DNA of 62,673 nucleotides from contig JAFVTL010000035.1 of the NCBI GenBank assembly GCA_017503235.1, positions 1 through 62,673 of the forward strand. Reading direction: 5' to 3'. Positions 1-8,286 of this stretch are shown in pieces. This DNA comes from Bacteroidaceae bacterium (lineage in GTDB: Bacteria > Bacteroidota > Bacteroidia > Bacteroidales > Bacteroidaceae). Position 1 is the first letter of the stretch, and each line of letters starts with the position of its first letter. Position numbers and translations under genes: made by a program. The notes under the pieces are model-generated. The model was not told where the DNA came from. It saw only the letters and a list, made by a program, of their open reading frames with translations, and did not search any database.

Positions 1-684
1 AATATGTTTAACTGCACCCTGTTCAGCTGTGAAGCGTCCGTAAGTACCTGTTACTTTCTTCAAAGCTTCGTTAGCGTCTGTACCCTTCTTGATTTCGTCC
101 ATGAACTTACCCATGTGGATGAATTCATAACCGCAAATCTGGTCGTCCTTGTCAAGGGCGATACGGTTGATGTAACCTTCTGCCATTTCCAAGTAACGAG
201 GACCCTTTGCCAATGTACCATACAAAGTACCTACCTGGCTACGGAGACCCTTACCCAAGTCTTCCAAACCGGCACCGATCATCAAACCGCCTTCTGAGAA
301 AGCTGACTGAGTACGGCCGTATACGATTTGAAGGAACAATTCACGCATAGCGGTGTTGATAGCGTCGCACACCAAGTCAGTGTTCAATGCTTCCAAAACT
401 GTCTTGCCCGGGAGGATTTCTGATGCCATAGCAGCAGAGTGAGTCATACCAGAGCAACCGATAGTTTCTACCAATGCTTCCTGGATGATACCTTCCTTCA
501 CGTTCAATGTCAACTTACAAGCACCTTGTTGAGGAGCACACCAACCAATACCGTGTGTCAAACCAGAGATGTCCTTGATTTCTTTTGATTTTACCCACTT
601 ACCTTCTTCAGGAATTGGAGCCGGTCCATGGTTAGGACCCTTCTTTACAACACACATGTGTTCAACTTCGTGTGAATAAACCAT
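1..684 (-). CDS. NifU-like iron-sulfur scaffold family protein (partial)
   Basis: The reading frame starts at the ATG at 684 and runs off the left edge after 228 codons, so the C-terminus is missing. The product begins MVYSHEVEHMCVV and carries Cys at about residues 11, 49, 56, 77 and 106, with a CSGMTHSAAM stretch around Cys77 that resembles the N-terminal scaffold domain of NifU/IscU. From memory of the family, this type is annotated as an iron-sulfur cluster assembly scaffold and is usually encoded beside the GGGtGRT protein, which would lie beyond the left edge. The actual biochemical role of the family is not established. A Bacteroidetes-type promoter lies just upstream. Family assignment fairly sure, function not. 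Confidence 0.8.
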   Translation of the reverse strand, partial: MVYSHEVEHMCVVKKGPNHGPAPIPEEGKWVKSKEIKDISGLTHGIGWCAPQQGACKLTLNVKEGIIQEALVETIGCSGMTHSAAMASEILPGKTVLEALNTDLVCDAINTAMRELFLQIVYGRTQSAFSEGGLMIGAGLEDLGKGLRSQVGTLYGTLAKGPRYLEMAEGYINRIALDKDDQICGYEFIHMGKFMDEIKKGTDANEALKKVTGTYGRFTAEQGAVKHI

Positions 685-759
685 ATTCTTTAAAAATTTT
701 AGTGATAAAAAAATATTCGTAACCACAAGTGAAATGGGCGTATCTACCCAATTCGCCTA

Positions 760-790
760 CAAAGTTACTTGTTTTATTCGTTTCTGCAAC
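760..790 (-). promoter_or_regulatory. Promoter of the NifU-like gene
   Basis: Read on the minus strand, the -7 box is TAACTTTG (760-767) and the -33 box GTTG (787-790), separated by 19 bp. This fits the Bacteroidetes consensus TTTG-N19/20-TAnnTTTG. The leader is about 70 nt. Confidence 0.7.
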
Positions 791-872
791 TGAAAATGTG
801 GTTCTTTTTGATAATATTTTTTAATAAAAAGGGGAATGCATAAGCTTTTGTAAACTGGAGTTGCCAAAAACT

Positions 873-904
873 ATTGCTGATTTCCTATAAAAGGTGTACT
901 TTTG
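873..904 (+). promoter_or_regulatory. Promoter of the DMP19-like gene
   Basis: ATTG (873-876), 20 bp spacer and TACTTTTG (897-904) match the Bacteroidetes promoter consensus. The start codon lies about 25 bp downstream. Confidence 0.65.
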
Positions 905-929
905 TGCCTTTGAATGCTAAGGAAGAATT

Positions 930-1442
930 ATGGAAACAAACAAGATAACAATAACTGATGAAGCCCTTCGTAAAGGGGCAGAAGAAGGGATGGACGGATT
1001 TCTGAAGGTCTTTACAGACAAATATCTGGAGGTGACCGGAGGAGTCATCAATGCCGAAACCATGCCCTTGCTCAACGGACATCAACATTCCTTGCTGGGC
1101 TATCACTTCTTCCGCGAGGAGGTGAATGAAGGCGGGTTCGTGCAACTCATCCAGAACGGTTACGGCCCTTACATCTTCGACAATCCTTTTGCCAAGGCCA
1201 TGCGCCTGTTCGGTGTAAAGGAGTTCTCCAAACTGGTATATGCAGCCAAGAAAATCTATGATGAGAACAAGGCCGACCTGGAGAAGGAGTGTGACGAGGA
1301 TGAATTCATGGCCATGTATGAGCAATACGAAGTGTTCGACGACCTGGAAGAGAAGTTCATGGACATGGAAGAGCTGGTGACCGCCAAACTGGCTGAGTTT
1401 GTGGACGAGAACCTGGAACTCTTTGCCACTGTGGTGGACTAA
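930..1442 (+). CDS. DMP19 family protein (DUF4375)
   Basis: The 170-residue acidic protein has the N-terminal helical segment and the GYHFFREEVNEGGFVQ and NGYGPYIF stretches that I associate with DUF4375/DMP19, named after a Neisseria DNA-mimic protein. The C-terminal third is strongly acidic (clusters of D/E such as ECDEDEF), consistent with, but not proof of, DNA mimicry. There is no signal peptide or membrane segment, so it should be cytoplasmic. It stands alone with its own promoter. A 224-codon reading frame on the opposite strand is a shadow. Function in this organism is unknown. Confidence 0.8.
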   Translation: METNKITITDEALRKGAEEGMDGFLKVFTDKYLEVTGGVINAETMPLLNGHQHSLLGYHFFREEVNEGGFVQLIQNGYGPYIFDNPFAKAMRLFGVKEFSKLVYAAKKIYDENKADLEKECDEDEFMAMYEQYEVFDDLEEKFMDMEELVTAKLAEFVDENLELFATVVD

Positions 1443-1594
1443 AAGGTGAAAATCCTTATAAAATGTTAAATATGGGTTCTGCTGATGCAGTATTTTAAGA
1501 CTTCTTGCGTTTATTCCTAAAACATTTAAAAAGAATGGGTCGTCTTGGGGTAAACTCAATTCTTTTGACTAAATTTGCAAACCTTTTAATAATT

Positions 1595-2353
1595 ATGATA
1601 GATAAAATGAAGAAAGTTAAATTTGCAGCCTTGTTCGCTGCTTTTGTATCCGTTATCGGATTCAGCTCTTGTCTGGGTGATGACAAGACCGAATCATACG
1701 ATTTGTACGATTATGTAACACTGACAGATGTCGCTGGTAGTACATCCAGACTGAAGTCTATGATAAGCGATACTTATGGCCTGACACTTGAGCCCCAGAA
1801 CGAATCGGTTATCAAGGCTTTGAAGCTTACTGACGGAACTTATTACGAACGTGCTTATGTAGGCGTGAAGCTGGTGGAAGATATCGAACCGACACGCACC
1901 AAGTATACGGTATCTGAAATGCAGGTAGTGGAAGCCATCCCATACCAAGGTTTCAACCAGAACCCCGATACGCTCGATGCCAAGGGTTATGGAAACCATG
2001 GTTTCACTGCTGTCAGCAAGAACACTTGGGCAAAGACAGGCTTCTTGACCGTTCCGTTCGAACTGAGAGTGTTGGACAAGCACGCGTCTACCTTCTACAA
2101 GGACATTCACATGTACATCGACAAGGCAAGCAACGATACTTTGTATACTCGCATGCGTTATGTCAGAGAAAACATGGAAGGAATGGCTTATCAGTTCCTG
2201 ATGAGCTTCAAGCTGCCGAAGGCCAATCCGATTTACTATCAGATGAGACCTAAGAACGACTCCATCATCATCAAGGTTACTGCACCTTACAACGAATTCC
2301 AGGACGTTGAGTCGTTTGCCAAGTGCCGATTCAGCGAGTTGGTGGCCTATTGA
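1595..2353 (+). CDS. Probable NigD-like lipoprotein
   Basis: The start is placed at the ATG at 1595; a second in-frame ATG at 1607 is equally possible. The longer frame opening at 1505 would run through the promoter and is not used. The N-terminus MKKVKFAALFAAFVSV followed by GFSSCLGDD is a lipoprotein signal peptide with a lipobox Cys and an acidic +2/+3 region typical of surface lipoproteins in Bacteroides. The mature part of about 225 residues looks beta-rich and resembles NigD-like proteins (OB-type N-terminal domain plus beta sandwich), though the match is distant. TAAATTTG at 1570-1577 is a plausible -7 box. A terminator follows immediately. The function of NigD-like proteins is unclear. 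Confidence 0.6.
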   Translation: MIDKMKKVKFAALFAAFVSVIGFSSCLGDDKTESYDLYDYVTLTDVAGSTSRLKSMISDTYGLTLEPQNESVIKALKLTDGTYYERAYVGVKLVEDIEPTRTKYTVSEMQVVEAIPYQGFNQNPDTLDAKGYGNHGFTAVSKNTWAKTGFLTVPFELRVLDKHASTFYKDIHMYIDKASNDTLYTRMRYVRENMEGMAYQFLMSFKLPKANPIYYQMRPKNDSIIIKVTAPYNEFQDVESFAKCRFSELVAY

Positions 2354-2372
2354 TGGTGCCGAACAGATAAAT

Positions 2373-2406
2373 ATCCTCTATCTGGCGACGGATAGAGGAT
2401 TTTTTT
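2373..2406 (+). terminator. Rho-independent terminator
   Basis: A perfect 10-bp stem (ATCCTCTATC / GATAGAGGAT) with an 8-nt loop is followed by six T. It ends the lipoprotein transcript. Confidence 0.9.
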
Positions 2407-2457
2407 ATAACTTTGCATCTCATTGCATGAAAGACAACTGCTAAGGAGGACGGAGAA

Positions 2458-3030
2458 TTGAACTATAAGGAACTATTCAACAGGGTCGTCCAGCTGATTT
2501 CATCTCCCGCCAATGCGTGGAAGGAAATCGCTGAGGAAACGGACAGACGCAAGGTGCTTGCCGCCTTTGTCTATCCTCTGATAGGCTTGTGCGGCCTTTC
2601 GGTTTTCTTCGGTACCTTCATTGGCAATACTGGAGAGGCGAATGCGGCCTTCCAGTTGGCCATGACCCGTTGTTGTGCCACCTGTGTATCCTTGTTCGGA
2701 GGCTTCTTCCTGGTTTCATATATCACCAATCTGGCCGGTGAGAAACTGTTGAAGCGGAAGGATGAAAGCGAACAATGCCAGCAGTTTGTCGGTTATGCCA
2801 TGGTGGTGACCTTTGTGCTCGAAATCATCAGCGGGCTGTTCTCCATCTCTATCTTGGGGTGGATTCTTCAGTTCTACACCGTGTTTGTCGTGTACGAAGG
2901 GGCTCGCGCTTTGATGAAGGTGGACGATGATGACCTGACGAAATATTCATTGCTTGTAGGCGTAGCAATCATTGTATGCCCGTACATCATCTCGAGCTTG
3001 TTTTATAAATTGTCATTGATAATGAACTGA
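2458..3030 (+). CDS. Yip1 family membrane protein
   Basis: The start is TTG at 2458; it is preferred because TAAGGAGGA sits about 10 bases upstream, an unusually strong Shine-Dalgarno for this lineage. The 190-residue protein opens with a short amphipathic region ([14 protein letters not shown], typical of the Yip1/DUF1282 family, where a conserved P..W..I stretch precedes the first helix) and has about five hydrophobic segments. It is predicted to be an inner-membrane protein of unknown function. Its stop overlaps the smpB start by one base (ATGA), so the two are translationally coupled and probably co-transcribed. Confidence 0.8.
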   Translation: MNYKELFNRVVQLISSPANAWKEIAEETDRRKVLAAFVYPLIGLCGLSVFFGTFIGNTGEANAAFQLAMTRCCATCVSLFGGFFLVSYITNLAGEKLLKRKDESEQCQQFVGYAMVVTFVLEIISGLFSISILGWILQFYTVFVVYEGARALMKVDDDDLTKYSLLVGVAIIVCPYIISSLFYKLSLIMN

Positions 3031-3482
3031 TGAAAGCGGCTTCTATCAACATAAAGAACAAACGGGCTTCGTTCGACTATGAATTCGTCGATACCTACAC
3101 TGCCGGCATTGTGCTTACGGGTACGGAAATCAAATCAATCCGTTTGGGCAAGGCGAGTCTGGTGGATACGTATTGCTATTTCGTGAGAGGGGAGTTGTGG
3201 GTGAAAAACATGCACATAGCCGAGTATTTCTATGGTTCATACAATAACCATGCCGCCCGTCGCGAACGTAAATTGCTCTTGAGCCGTAAGGAGCTCCGCA
3301 AACTTCAGGATGCGGAAAAGAATCCGGGCTTCACCATTGTGCCCACCCGTCTCTTCATCAATGAGAAGGGTTTGGCCAAGCTTGTCATTGCGTTGGCAAA
3401 GGGTAAGAAGCAGTACGACAAGCGCCAGTCACTCAAGGAAAAGGACGACCGCCGCGAAATGGACCGCATATTCAAGCGTTAA
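3030..3482 (+). CDS. smpB: SsrA-binding protein SmpB
   Basis: SmpB binds tmRNA and delivers it to stalled ribosomes for trans-translation. The 150-residue length is normal. Diagnostic stretches are [11 protein letters not shown] near the N-terminus, GTEIKSIR, and the positively charged C-terminal tail [18 protein letters not shown], which mimics the missing anticodon arm in the decoding centre. The start is fixed by the one-base overlap with the Yip1 gene. No tmRNA gene is seen in this window. Confidence 0.97.
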   Translation: MKAASINIKNKRASFDYEFVDTYTAGIVLTGTEIKSIRLGKASLVDTYCYFVRGELWVKNMHIAEYFYGSYNNHAARRERKLLLSRKELRKLQDAEKNPGFTIVPTRLFINEKGLAKLVIALAKGKKQYDKRQSLKEKDDRREMDRIFKR

Positions 3483-3519
3483 AGTAAGGGTGAGTATTCT
3501 TCCCCTTTTCTTTCATATA

Positions 3520-3945
3520 ATGCAACATTCAGATAAGAATTTCGATAGCAACCGAAAAGACAAGCGTTCTTTGCGGCGCCTCCTTCGACAGAATGCGACT
3601 TCTGCAGAAGCAGCATTATGGTGCATTCTTAAGGGGAAACAGATAGACGGATTGCAATGGCGTAGGCAATTTAGTGTAGGCCCTTATGTCTTGGATTTCT
3701 ATTGTCCTCGTATACGTTTGTGTATCGAATTGGATGGGGAATATCATTATGCATCTGAAGGGCTTGACCATGACAATGTTCGCACAGAATGGCTATGGCG
3801 TGAAAAGAGGATTTATGTTGTGCGTTTGGAAAATAGGGATGTGTTTACGCATCACGACCGCATTGTAAGTTTAATTCGGAATATTGTGAAAGAAATCCAG
3901 GCTGGGAATACTCCGCCGTCCATATTGATGCCTCCTTCTCAATGA
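3520..3945 (+). CDS. DUF559 (Vsr/endonuclease-like fold) protein
   Basis: I start this gene at the ATG at 3520 because the longer frame overlaps smpB heavily. The 141-residue product has the DUF559 pattern: an N-terminal LRRLLRQNATSAEAALW helix, WRRQFSVGPYVLDFYC, and LCIELDGEYH, followed by VRLENRDVF. The D, E-x-D residues resemble the PD-(D/E)XK-type core of very-short-patch-repair-like nucleases. It is usually annotated as an endonuclease-domain protein, with no demonstrated substrate. Base composition is like its neighbours. It follows smpB by 37 bp and may be read from the same transcript. Confidence 0.8.
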   Translation: MQHSDKNFDSNRKDKRSLRRLLRQNATSAEAALWCILKGKQIDGLQWRRQFSVGPYVLDFYCPRIRLCIELDGEYHYASEGLDHDNVRTEWLWREKRIYVVRLENRDVFTHHDRIVSLIRNIVKEIQAGNTPPSILMPPSQ

Positions 3946-4019
3946 GTAGGTAATGATATTGTCAAGTTTTTTATTCTGGGAATATGTATTTGCGGCTGTG
4001 TGTCAAATTATTGACTCTC

Positions 4020-4127
4020 CCTCTGTTTATAGAGGGAGTACCCTCGAAGAGGGGGAGGGAGTTTGGCCTTCATGTACATGCTAACAACTCCTCCGTCGCT
4101 TCGCGCCACCTCCTCTATAAACAGAGG
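4020..4127. repeat. Small inverted-repeat intergenic element
   Basis: Two perfect 16-bp inverted copies (CCTCTGTTTATAGAGG at 4020-4035 and its complement at 4112-4127) bound a 108-bp noncoding module with CT-rich/GA-rich inner blocks (GAGGGGGAGGGAG; CCTCCGTCGCTTCGCG). Each arm is itself a small hairpin (CCTCT/AGAGG). No coding capacity. It resembles a miniature inverted-repeat element. The inner GTCGCTTCGC block recurs in similar modules near 19.4 and 62.4-62.6 kb. Confidence 0.7.
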
Positions 4128-4132
4128 AGGAA

Positions 4133-4873
4133 TTATGAAAGTCCCTTTATAAATTCTTCCGCTTTTGCCAAAGTCTCGGGTTTCCCGATGTCTATCAATT
4201 GCAAATCTTCTTTGGCGTAGCCACCAAGATGAGCTTTCTGACAAGTCTGTAGGTAGAAGTCCATGATGGAGAATTTGCCTTCCCATTCCTTTCCCATGTA
4301 ATTGAAGAGGGCAGGAGAAATGACGTGAATGCCGCTGAAGGCATATTCCTTCTGCTCGTCCGGCTGGTAGACGAAGCCCTCGGGCTTGGTTTGTAACGTA
4401 TCCTTGTTCACCCATCCGCATAAACGGCTCTTGGTGTCGAACAACAGGTAACGCACCGTCTTGCGTGGGCTGACCAATAAGGTCGCATCATTCCCGCTGG
4501 CCAAATGATGTTCGTACAAGGCTTTCAGATCTACATTCGAAAGGATGTCGACATTGTGTACCAGAAAGGACTCTCCGTCGGTAAAGTAGGAGGCCGCCTT
4601 CTTGATGCCTCCGCCTGTGTCCAGCAAACAGTCCGATTCATCGCTGATGTGGATGGTAATGCCGAAGTTGTCCCTCTCCTTCAAAAAGTCAATGATTTGT
4701 CCGGCAAAGTGATGTACGTTGACCACCACTTCGTTGAATCCGGCCGCTTTCAGTTTCTCGATGACGTGTTCCAACATCGGCTTGCCGGCCACGGGTACCA
4801 GCGCTTTCGGCATGTGGTCGGTCAATGGTTTGAGGCGTGTGCCGAGCCCAGCGGCAAATATCATTGCTTTCAT
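4133..4873 (-). CDS. MurU-like sugar-1-phosphate nucleotidyltransferase
   Basis: The 246-residue protein is a single GT-A nucleotidyltransferase domain: FAAGLGTRLKPLTDHMPKAL near the N-terminus (nucleotide-binding loop with the R and K of the family), LLDTGGGIKKA, VHNVDILS (metal-binding Asp) and DIGKPETL at the end. Such enzymes make NDP-sugars from sugar-1-phosphate and NTP. It overlaps by one base (TAATG) with an upstream AmgK-like kinase gene. In Pseudomonas and Tannerella that kinase and MurU convert MurNAc to UDP-MurNAc for peptidoglycan recycling, so uridylylation of MurNAc-1-phosphate is the likely reaction. This is inferred from context; other sugar substrates are not excluded. Confidence 0.8.
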   Translation of the reverse strand: MKAMIFAAGLGTRLKPLTDHMPKALVPVAGKPMLEHVIEKLKAAGFNEVVVNVHHFAGQIIDFLKERDNFGITIHISDESDCLLDTGGGIKKAASYFTDGESFLVHNVDILSNVDLKALYEHHLASGNDATLLVSPRKTVRYLLFDTKSRLCGWVNKDTLQTKPEGFVYQPDEQKEYAFSGIHVISPALFNYMGKEWEGKFSIMDFYLQTCQKAHLGGYAKEDLQLIDIGKPETLAKAEEFIKGLS

Positions 4874-6300
4874 TACTTTGCTTCAAAGGTTTGTTCGATG
4901 TTCTGTTCGCGGTGTATCAGCTCCACCTTCACTCCGAATTTCTTGTTCAGGTGTTCGGCCATGTGCTGTGCCGAGTATACCGAACGGTGTTGTCCTCCGG
5001 TACATCCGAAGCACACCATCAGGTTGCTGAATCCCCGCTCTATGTATCGCTTCACATGGGCGTCCACCAGGGCATAGGCATGCTCCAGGAAGGGGAAGAT
5101 TTCGCCGTCGTCTTCCAAAAACTTGATGACAGGCTCTTCCAGTCCCGTGAAGGGCTTGTATCGCTCATACTTGCCGGGGTTGTTCACCGCTCTACAGTCG
5201 AATACATATCCGCCACCGTTTCCGGTCGGGTCGTAAGGGATGCCTTTCTTGTAAGCGAAGCTCATCACCTTTACGGTCAGTTGGCGTTTCTGCAGTTCGT
5301 CCTTGAACTGCTTCATTTCGGTCAGTTCGCGGAGTACGGCGCAGAGGTAGGGATATTCCGGATAGTCCTCCTTCAGCAGCTCGCGCAAGTTCTCGATGGC
5401 GTAAGGCACACTTTGTATGAAGTGAGGTTTCTTCTCAAAGTACCCCCTGAATCCATATGCGCCCAGTACTTGCAGGGTGCGGAACAGCACGAAGTGTCTC
5501 AGTTGGCTGAAGAAATAATTGCGGTCCACCGGCTTGTATTTGCATAGTGCCTTGATATATTCATCCAATAATTCGTTGCGCAGCGTTTCGGGATAGCGTG
5601 CCTTTGCTTGCCAGAGGAAAGAAGCTACGTCGTAGAAGAACGGTCCTTTGCGTCCGCCCTGGAAGTCGATGAACCATGGTTCTCCGTCCTTTATCATTAC
5701 GTTCCGGCTCTGGAAGTCGCGGTACATGAAAGTGGCCGATGAACTACGCAGCAGTACGTCGCTCATCTTCTGAAAATCATCCTCCAGCCGGTCTTCTTGA
5801 AATTCCAGTCCCGTAGCCTTCAGAAAGCAGTACTTGAAGTAGTTCAAGTCCCACAGAATCGAGCGTTGGTTGAACTCCGGTTGCGGGTAGCATCGGCCGA
5901 AGTCAAACCCGTCGGCCCCTGCGAACTGGATGGCCGGCAGCAGTCGGATGGTCTTTCGCAGCAGTTCCTTTTCCTCTTCCGAGAAGGAACTGGTTGCCCG
6001 TCCTTTTTCAATGGCGTTGAACAGCAGTGTATTACCCAAATCTTCCTGCAGATAGTAGGCTTTGTCTTCCGATGCGGCCACCACTTGTGGCACTGGCAGC
6101 CCTTTCTTCTTGAAGTGTGCGGCCATGTAGAGGAATGCTTCGTTCTCCTCTTTCGATGTGCCGTATACCCCAATCAAGTTCTCTACGCCAGTCAGTCGGA
6201 AGTAGCGTCGGTTGGATCCCGAGGCCGGCATTTCTTCAACGGCTTCGGCGCGTACGCCTGTATATTGCAGATATAGTTTCTGTAGGTTTTCTGTTATCAT
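4873..6300 (-). CDS. AmgK-like anomeric sugar kinase fused to RapZ C-terminal domain
   Basis: The start is the ATG at 6300 (475 residues); the frame extends upstream to 6378 but the added part is unconvincing. Residues 1-330 are an aminoglycoside-phosphotransferase-type kinase: SGSNRRYFRL nucleotide loop, QEDLGN hinge, catalytic MYRDFQSRN (Asp195) and WFIDFQGGRKGP (metal Asp212). Residues about 342-465 match the C-terminal domain of RapZ: VMSFAYKKGIPYD, YVFDCRAVNNPG, PFTGLEEPV and FGCTGGQHRSVY. The RapZ N-terminal P-loop domain is absent. AmgK phosphorylates MurNAc/GlcNAc at C1; the RapZ C domain in E. coli senses glucosamine-6-phosphate. The fusion next to MurU suggests metabolite-controlled cell-wall sugar salvage. 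TACATTTG (minus, 6325-6332) may be the -7 box. Confidence 0.85.
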   Translation of the reverse strand: MITENLQKLYLQYTGVRAEAVEEMPASGSNRRYFRLTGVENLIGVYGTSKEENEAFLYMAAHFKKKGLPVPQVVAASEDKAYYLQEDLGNTLLFNAIEKGRATSSFSEEEKELLRKTIRLLPAIQFAGADGFDFGRCYPQPEFNQRSILWDLNYFKYCFLKATGLEFQEDRLEDDFQKMSDVLLRSSSATFMYRDFQSRNVMIKDGEPWFIDFQGGRKGPFFYDVASFLWQAKARYPETLRNELLDEYIKALCKYKPVDRNYFFSQLRHFVLFRTLQVLGAYGFRGYFEKKPHFIQSVPYAIENLRELLKEDYPEYPYLCAVLRELTEMKQFKDELQKRQLTVKVMSFAYKKGIPYDPTGNGGGYVFDCRAVNNPGKYERYKPFTGLEEPVIKFLEDDGEIFPFLEHAYALVDAHVKRYIERGFSNLMVCFGCTGGQHRSVYSAQHMAEHLNKKFGVKVELIHREQNIEQTFEAK

Positions 6301-6554
6301 GGTCAACTTCGTTTGTTTTGTAGGCAAATGTACAGAAAAACTTCCAAGATAATGCGCGCGATGATAAATTCTAATCAATATTTTCTTCGTGAAAGTATTT
6401 CTCGGATGATTCGGTTGTTAATTCATACTCTGTGTTGACCGGATAAATCGCATCCTCATCTTTCGCTTGTAAGATAAGCATGCTGTTGCAGACACGTGCA
6501 GAGCTTGTTGGTGATACGTGCAGACGTATCTTTCGTAGTGAAAGGTTGCCGCAA
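6301..6554. other. Intergenic gap with one small palindrome
   Basis: I find no convincing gene here. It holds the upstream region of the kinase gene (minus strand) and a dyad GATACG-TGCAGA-CGTATC at 6513-6530, next to a partial direct copy of ACGTGCAGA at 6494-6502. The 64-codon frame on the minus strand lacks any recognisable feature. Confidence 0.4.
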
Positions 6555-6595
6555 GAAAAAAGCAAGGGAGCGTCTTCATAACGAACGCCCCCTTG
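6555..6595 (-). terminator. Rho-independent terminator of rng
   Basis: Read leftward, CAAGGGGGCGT pairs with ACGCTCCCTTG (one G-T pair) and is followed by GCTTTTTTC. It begins a few bases after the RNase G stop codon. Confidence 0.85.
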
Positions 6596-6598
6596 AAG

Positions 6599-8173
6599 TT
6601 ACTTGATTTCGATTTCCTCTTTCATGTCAATCTCTTCTTTCTTTCCGTCAGTAAACTTGTACTGGAGGAAGGCGAGACTCTGATCGGGGACAACCTTGAT
6701 GCCGAATCCGTATTTCATCTGCCACTTACGTTTCATGGAAATGAATCCTTGGTTGACAAAGGCAGCGATGTACGGATGGATGTACAGGGTAAATTTCTTG
6801 ATCTTCAGTTTGTTGACCAGGTAGTCAATTTTGCTTTCCAATGTGTCCGTAAAGAGTATGGACGATTTGATGGTTCCTTTTCCGAAGCAGGTGGGGCAGG
6901 TTTCGTCGGTGGTGACGTCCATGGCGGGACGTACACGCTGACGGGTTATCTGCATGAGGCCGAATTTGCTGAGTGGCAGGATGTTGTGCTTGGCACGGTC
7001 TTTCTGCATGTTCTGACACATGCGTTCGTAGAGTTTCTGCCTGTTCTCGGCCAGGTTCATGTCGATGAAGTCGATAACGATGATGCCACCCATATCGCGC
7101 AGGCGCAGTTGGCGTGCGATTTCGTCGGCGGCTCCTAAGTTCACTTCCATGGCGTTGGCTTCTTGGCCGTTGGCGGATTTGGCCCGGTTGCCGCTGTTCA
7201 CGTCCACTACGTGAAGGGCTTCGGTGTGTTCGATGATGAGATAGGCTCCGCTCTTGTAGGAAATGGTCTTGCCGAACGACGATTTCAGTTGCTTGGTGAC
7301 GGCAAAGTTATCGAAGATGGGAAGTTCGCCTTTGTAGAGCTTGACAATGTCCGCCCGGTCGGGGGCGATGAGTGTGACGTAGTCCTTGATTTCGTGGAAC
7401 ACGTTCTCGTCATTTACATAGATGTTCTCGTACGAAGGGTTGAAAAGGTCGCGCAGCATCCCTACCGTGCGGCTGGTTTCTTCGTATACCAGGGTAGGGA
7501 GTTTGGTGTGCTTCTGCACCTTGGTAATCATTTCTTCCCAGTGTCTCAGCAATACTTTCAACTCTGCATCGAGTTCGGCCACTCTTTTACCTTCAGCTAC
7601 GGTCCGTACAATGACGCCGAAGTTTTTCGGCTTGATGCTTTGCAGGAGCTGCTTCAGGCGGGCTCGTTCTTCACCCGATTTAATTTTTGATGATACGGAA
7701 ACCTTGTCGTTGAACGGGATGAGGACCAGGTAGCGTCCGGCGAAGGATAGTTCGCAGGTGAGACGCGGTCCTTTGGTCGAGATAGGTTCCTTGACGATTT
7801 GCACAATGACTTCCTGTCCTTGCTGAAGGGTGTTGGCGATGGTGCCTTCCTTGTCTATTTCGGGCAGCATGGAAGCCTTGGCCATGGGGTAGAGTTTCTT
7901 CTTGTCGCTGACGACTTGCTTCAGATACTTCTGATAGGAACTGAATTGGGGACCCAGGTCAAGATAATGAAGAAAAGCGTCTTTACCGAAACCGACATCC
8001 ACGAAGCATGCGTTCAGGCCGGGCATGATTTTCTTCACCTTGCCTAAATACATGTTGCCCACGTTGAAGGAGGCCGTCTGGCTTTCCTTCTGAAACTCCA
8101 CCAAGTTCTTGTCTTCGAGCAGGGCGATGGAAATTTCTTTGGGCTGTACGTCAATTACAAGTTCGCTTGTCAC
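6599..8173 (-). CDS. rng: Ribonuclease G/E family
   Basis: The 524-residue endoribonuclease matures rRNA and decays mRNA. An S1 domain occupies about residues 37-126 (NMYLGKVKKIMPGLNACFVD), followed by the RNase H-like catalytic region with metal ligands in HVVDVNSG (Asp324) and VIVIDFIDM-type Asp368, and the zinc link CPTC (Cys426, Cys429). The length matches RNase G; there is no long degradosome scaffold tail as in E. coli RNase E. Translation starts with GTG at 8171-8173, with an AAGAAAAGAA purine run upstream. It lies downstream of HU and the 29-residue protein on the same strand, separated from the latter by a large hairpin. Confidence 0.95.
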   Translation of the reverse strand: MTSELVIDVQPKEISIALLEDKNLVEFQKESQTASFNVGNMYLGKVKKIMPGLNACFVDVGFGKDAFLHYLDLGPQFSSYQKYLKQVVSDKKKLYPMAKASMLPEIDKEGTIANTLQQGQEVIVQIVKEPISTKGPRLTCELSFAGRYLVLIPFNDKVSVSSKIKSGEERARLKQLLQSIKPKNFGVIVRTVAEGKRVAELDAELKVLLRHWEEMITKVQKHTKLPTLVYEETSRTVGMLRDLFNPSYENIYVNDENVFHEIKDYVTLIAPDRADIVKLYKGELPIFDNFAVTKQLKSSFGKTISYKSGAYLIIEHTEALHVVDVNSGNRAKSANGQEANAMEVNLGAADEIARQLRLRDMGGIIVIDFIDMNLAENRQKLYERMCQNMQKDRAKHNILPLSKFGLMQITRQRVRPAMDVTTDETCPTCFGKGTIKSSILFTDTLESKIDYLVNKLKIKKFTLYIHPYIAAFVNQGFISMKRKWQMKYGFGIKVVPDQSLAFLQYKFTDGKKEEIDMKEEIEIK

Positions 8174-8205
8174 TTCTTTTCTTTTTTATCTTCCTTTTTT
8201 TAAAC

Positions 8206-8254
8206 AAAGAACAAACCTTGAAACTGCTTTGTTGTTTCGTCAGGTTTGTTCTTT
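8206..8254. promoter_or_regulatory. Long hairpin in the rng leader
   Basis: A perfect 13-bp inverted repeat (AAAGAACAAACCT at 8206-8218, complement at 8242-8254) encloses a second 5-bp stem (GAAAC/GTTTC) with a 9-nt loop. It lies between the small ribosomal-type gene and the GTG start of RNase G. On the minus-strand transcript no U-run follows, so it is not a canonical terminator for the leftward operon; the T-run (8255-8261) is on the wrong side. A leader cleavage or autoregulation structure is an inference. Confidence 0.5.
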
Positions 8255-8286
8255 ATTTTTTGTTGTCTCGTACAGACTACAAATGC

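Noticed and set aside
885-1559. 224-codon antisense frame over the DMP19 gene
   Set aside because: Shadow of the real gene on the other strand; its sequence has no recognisable protein features.
6371-6565. 64-codon frame in the gap left of RNase G
   Set aside because: No family features, overlaps the rng terminator.
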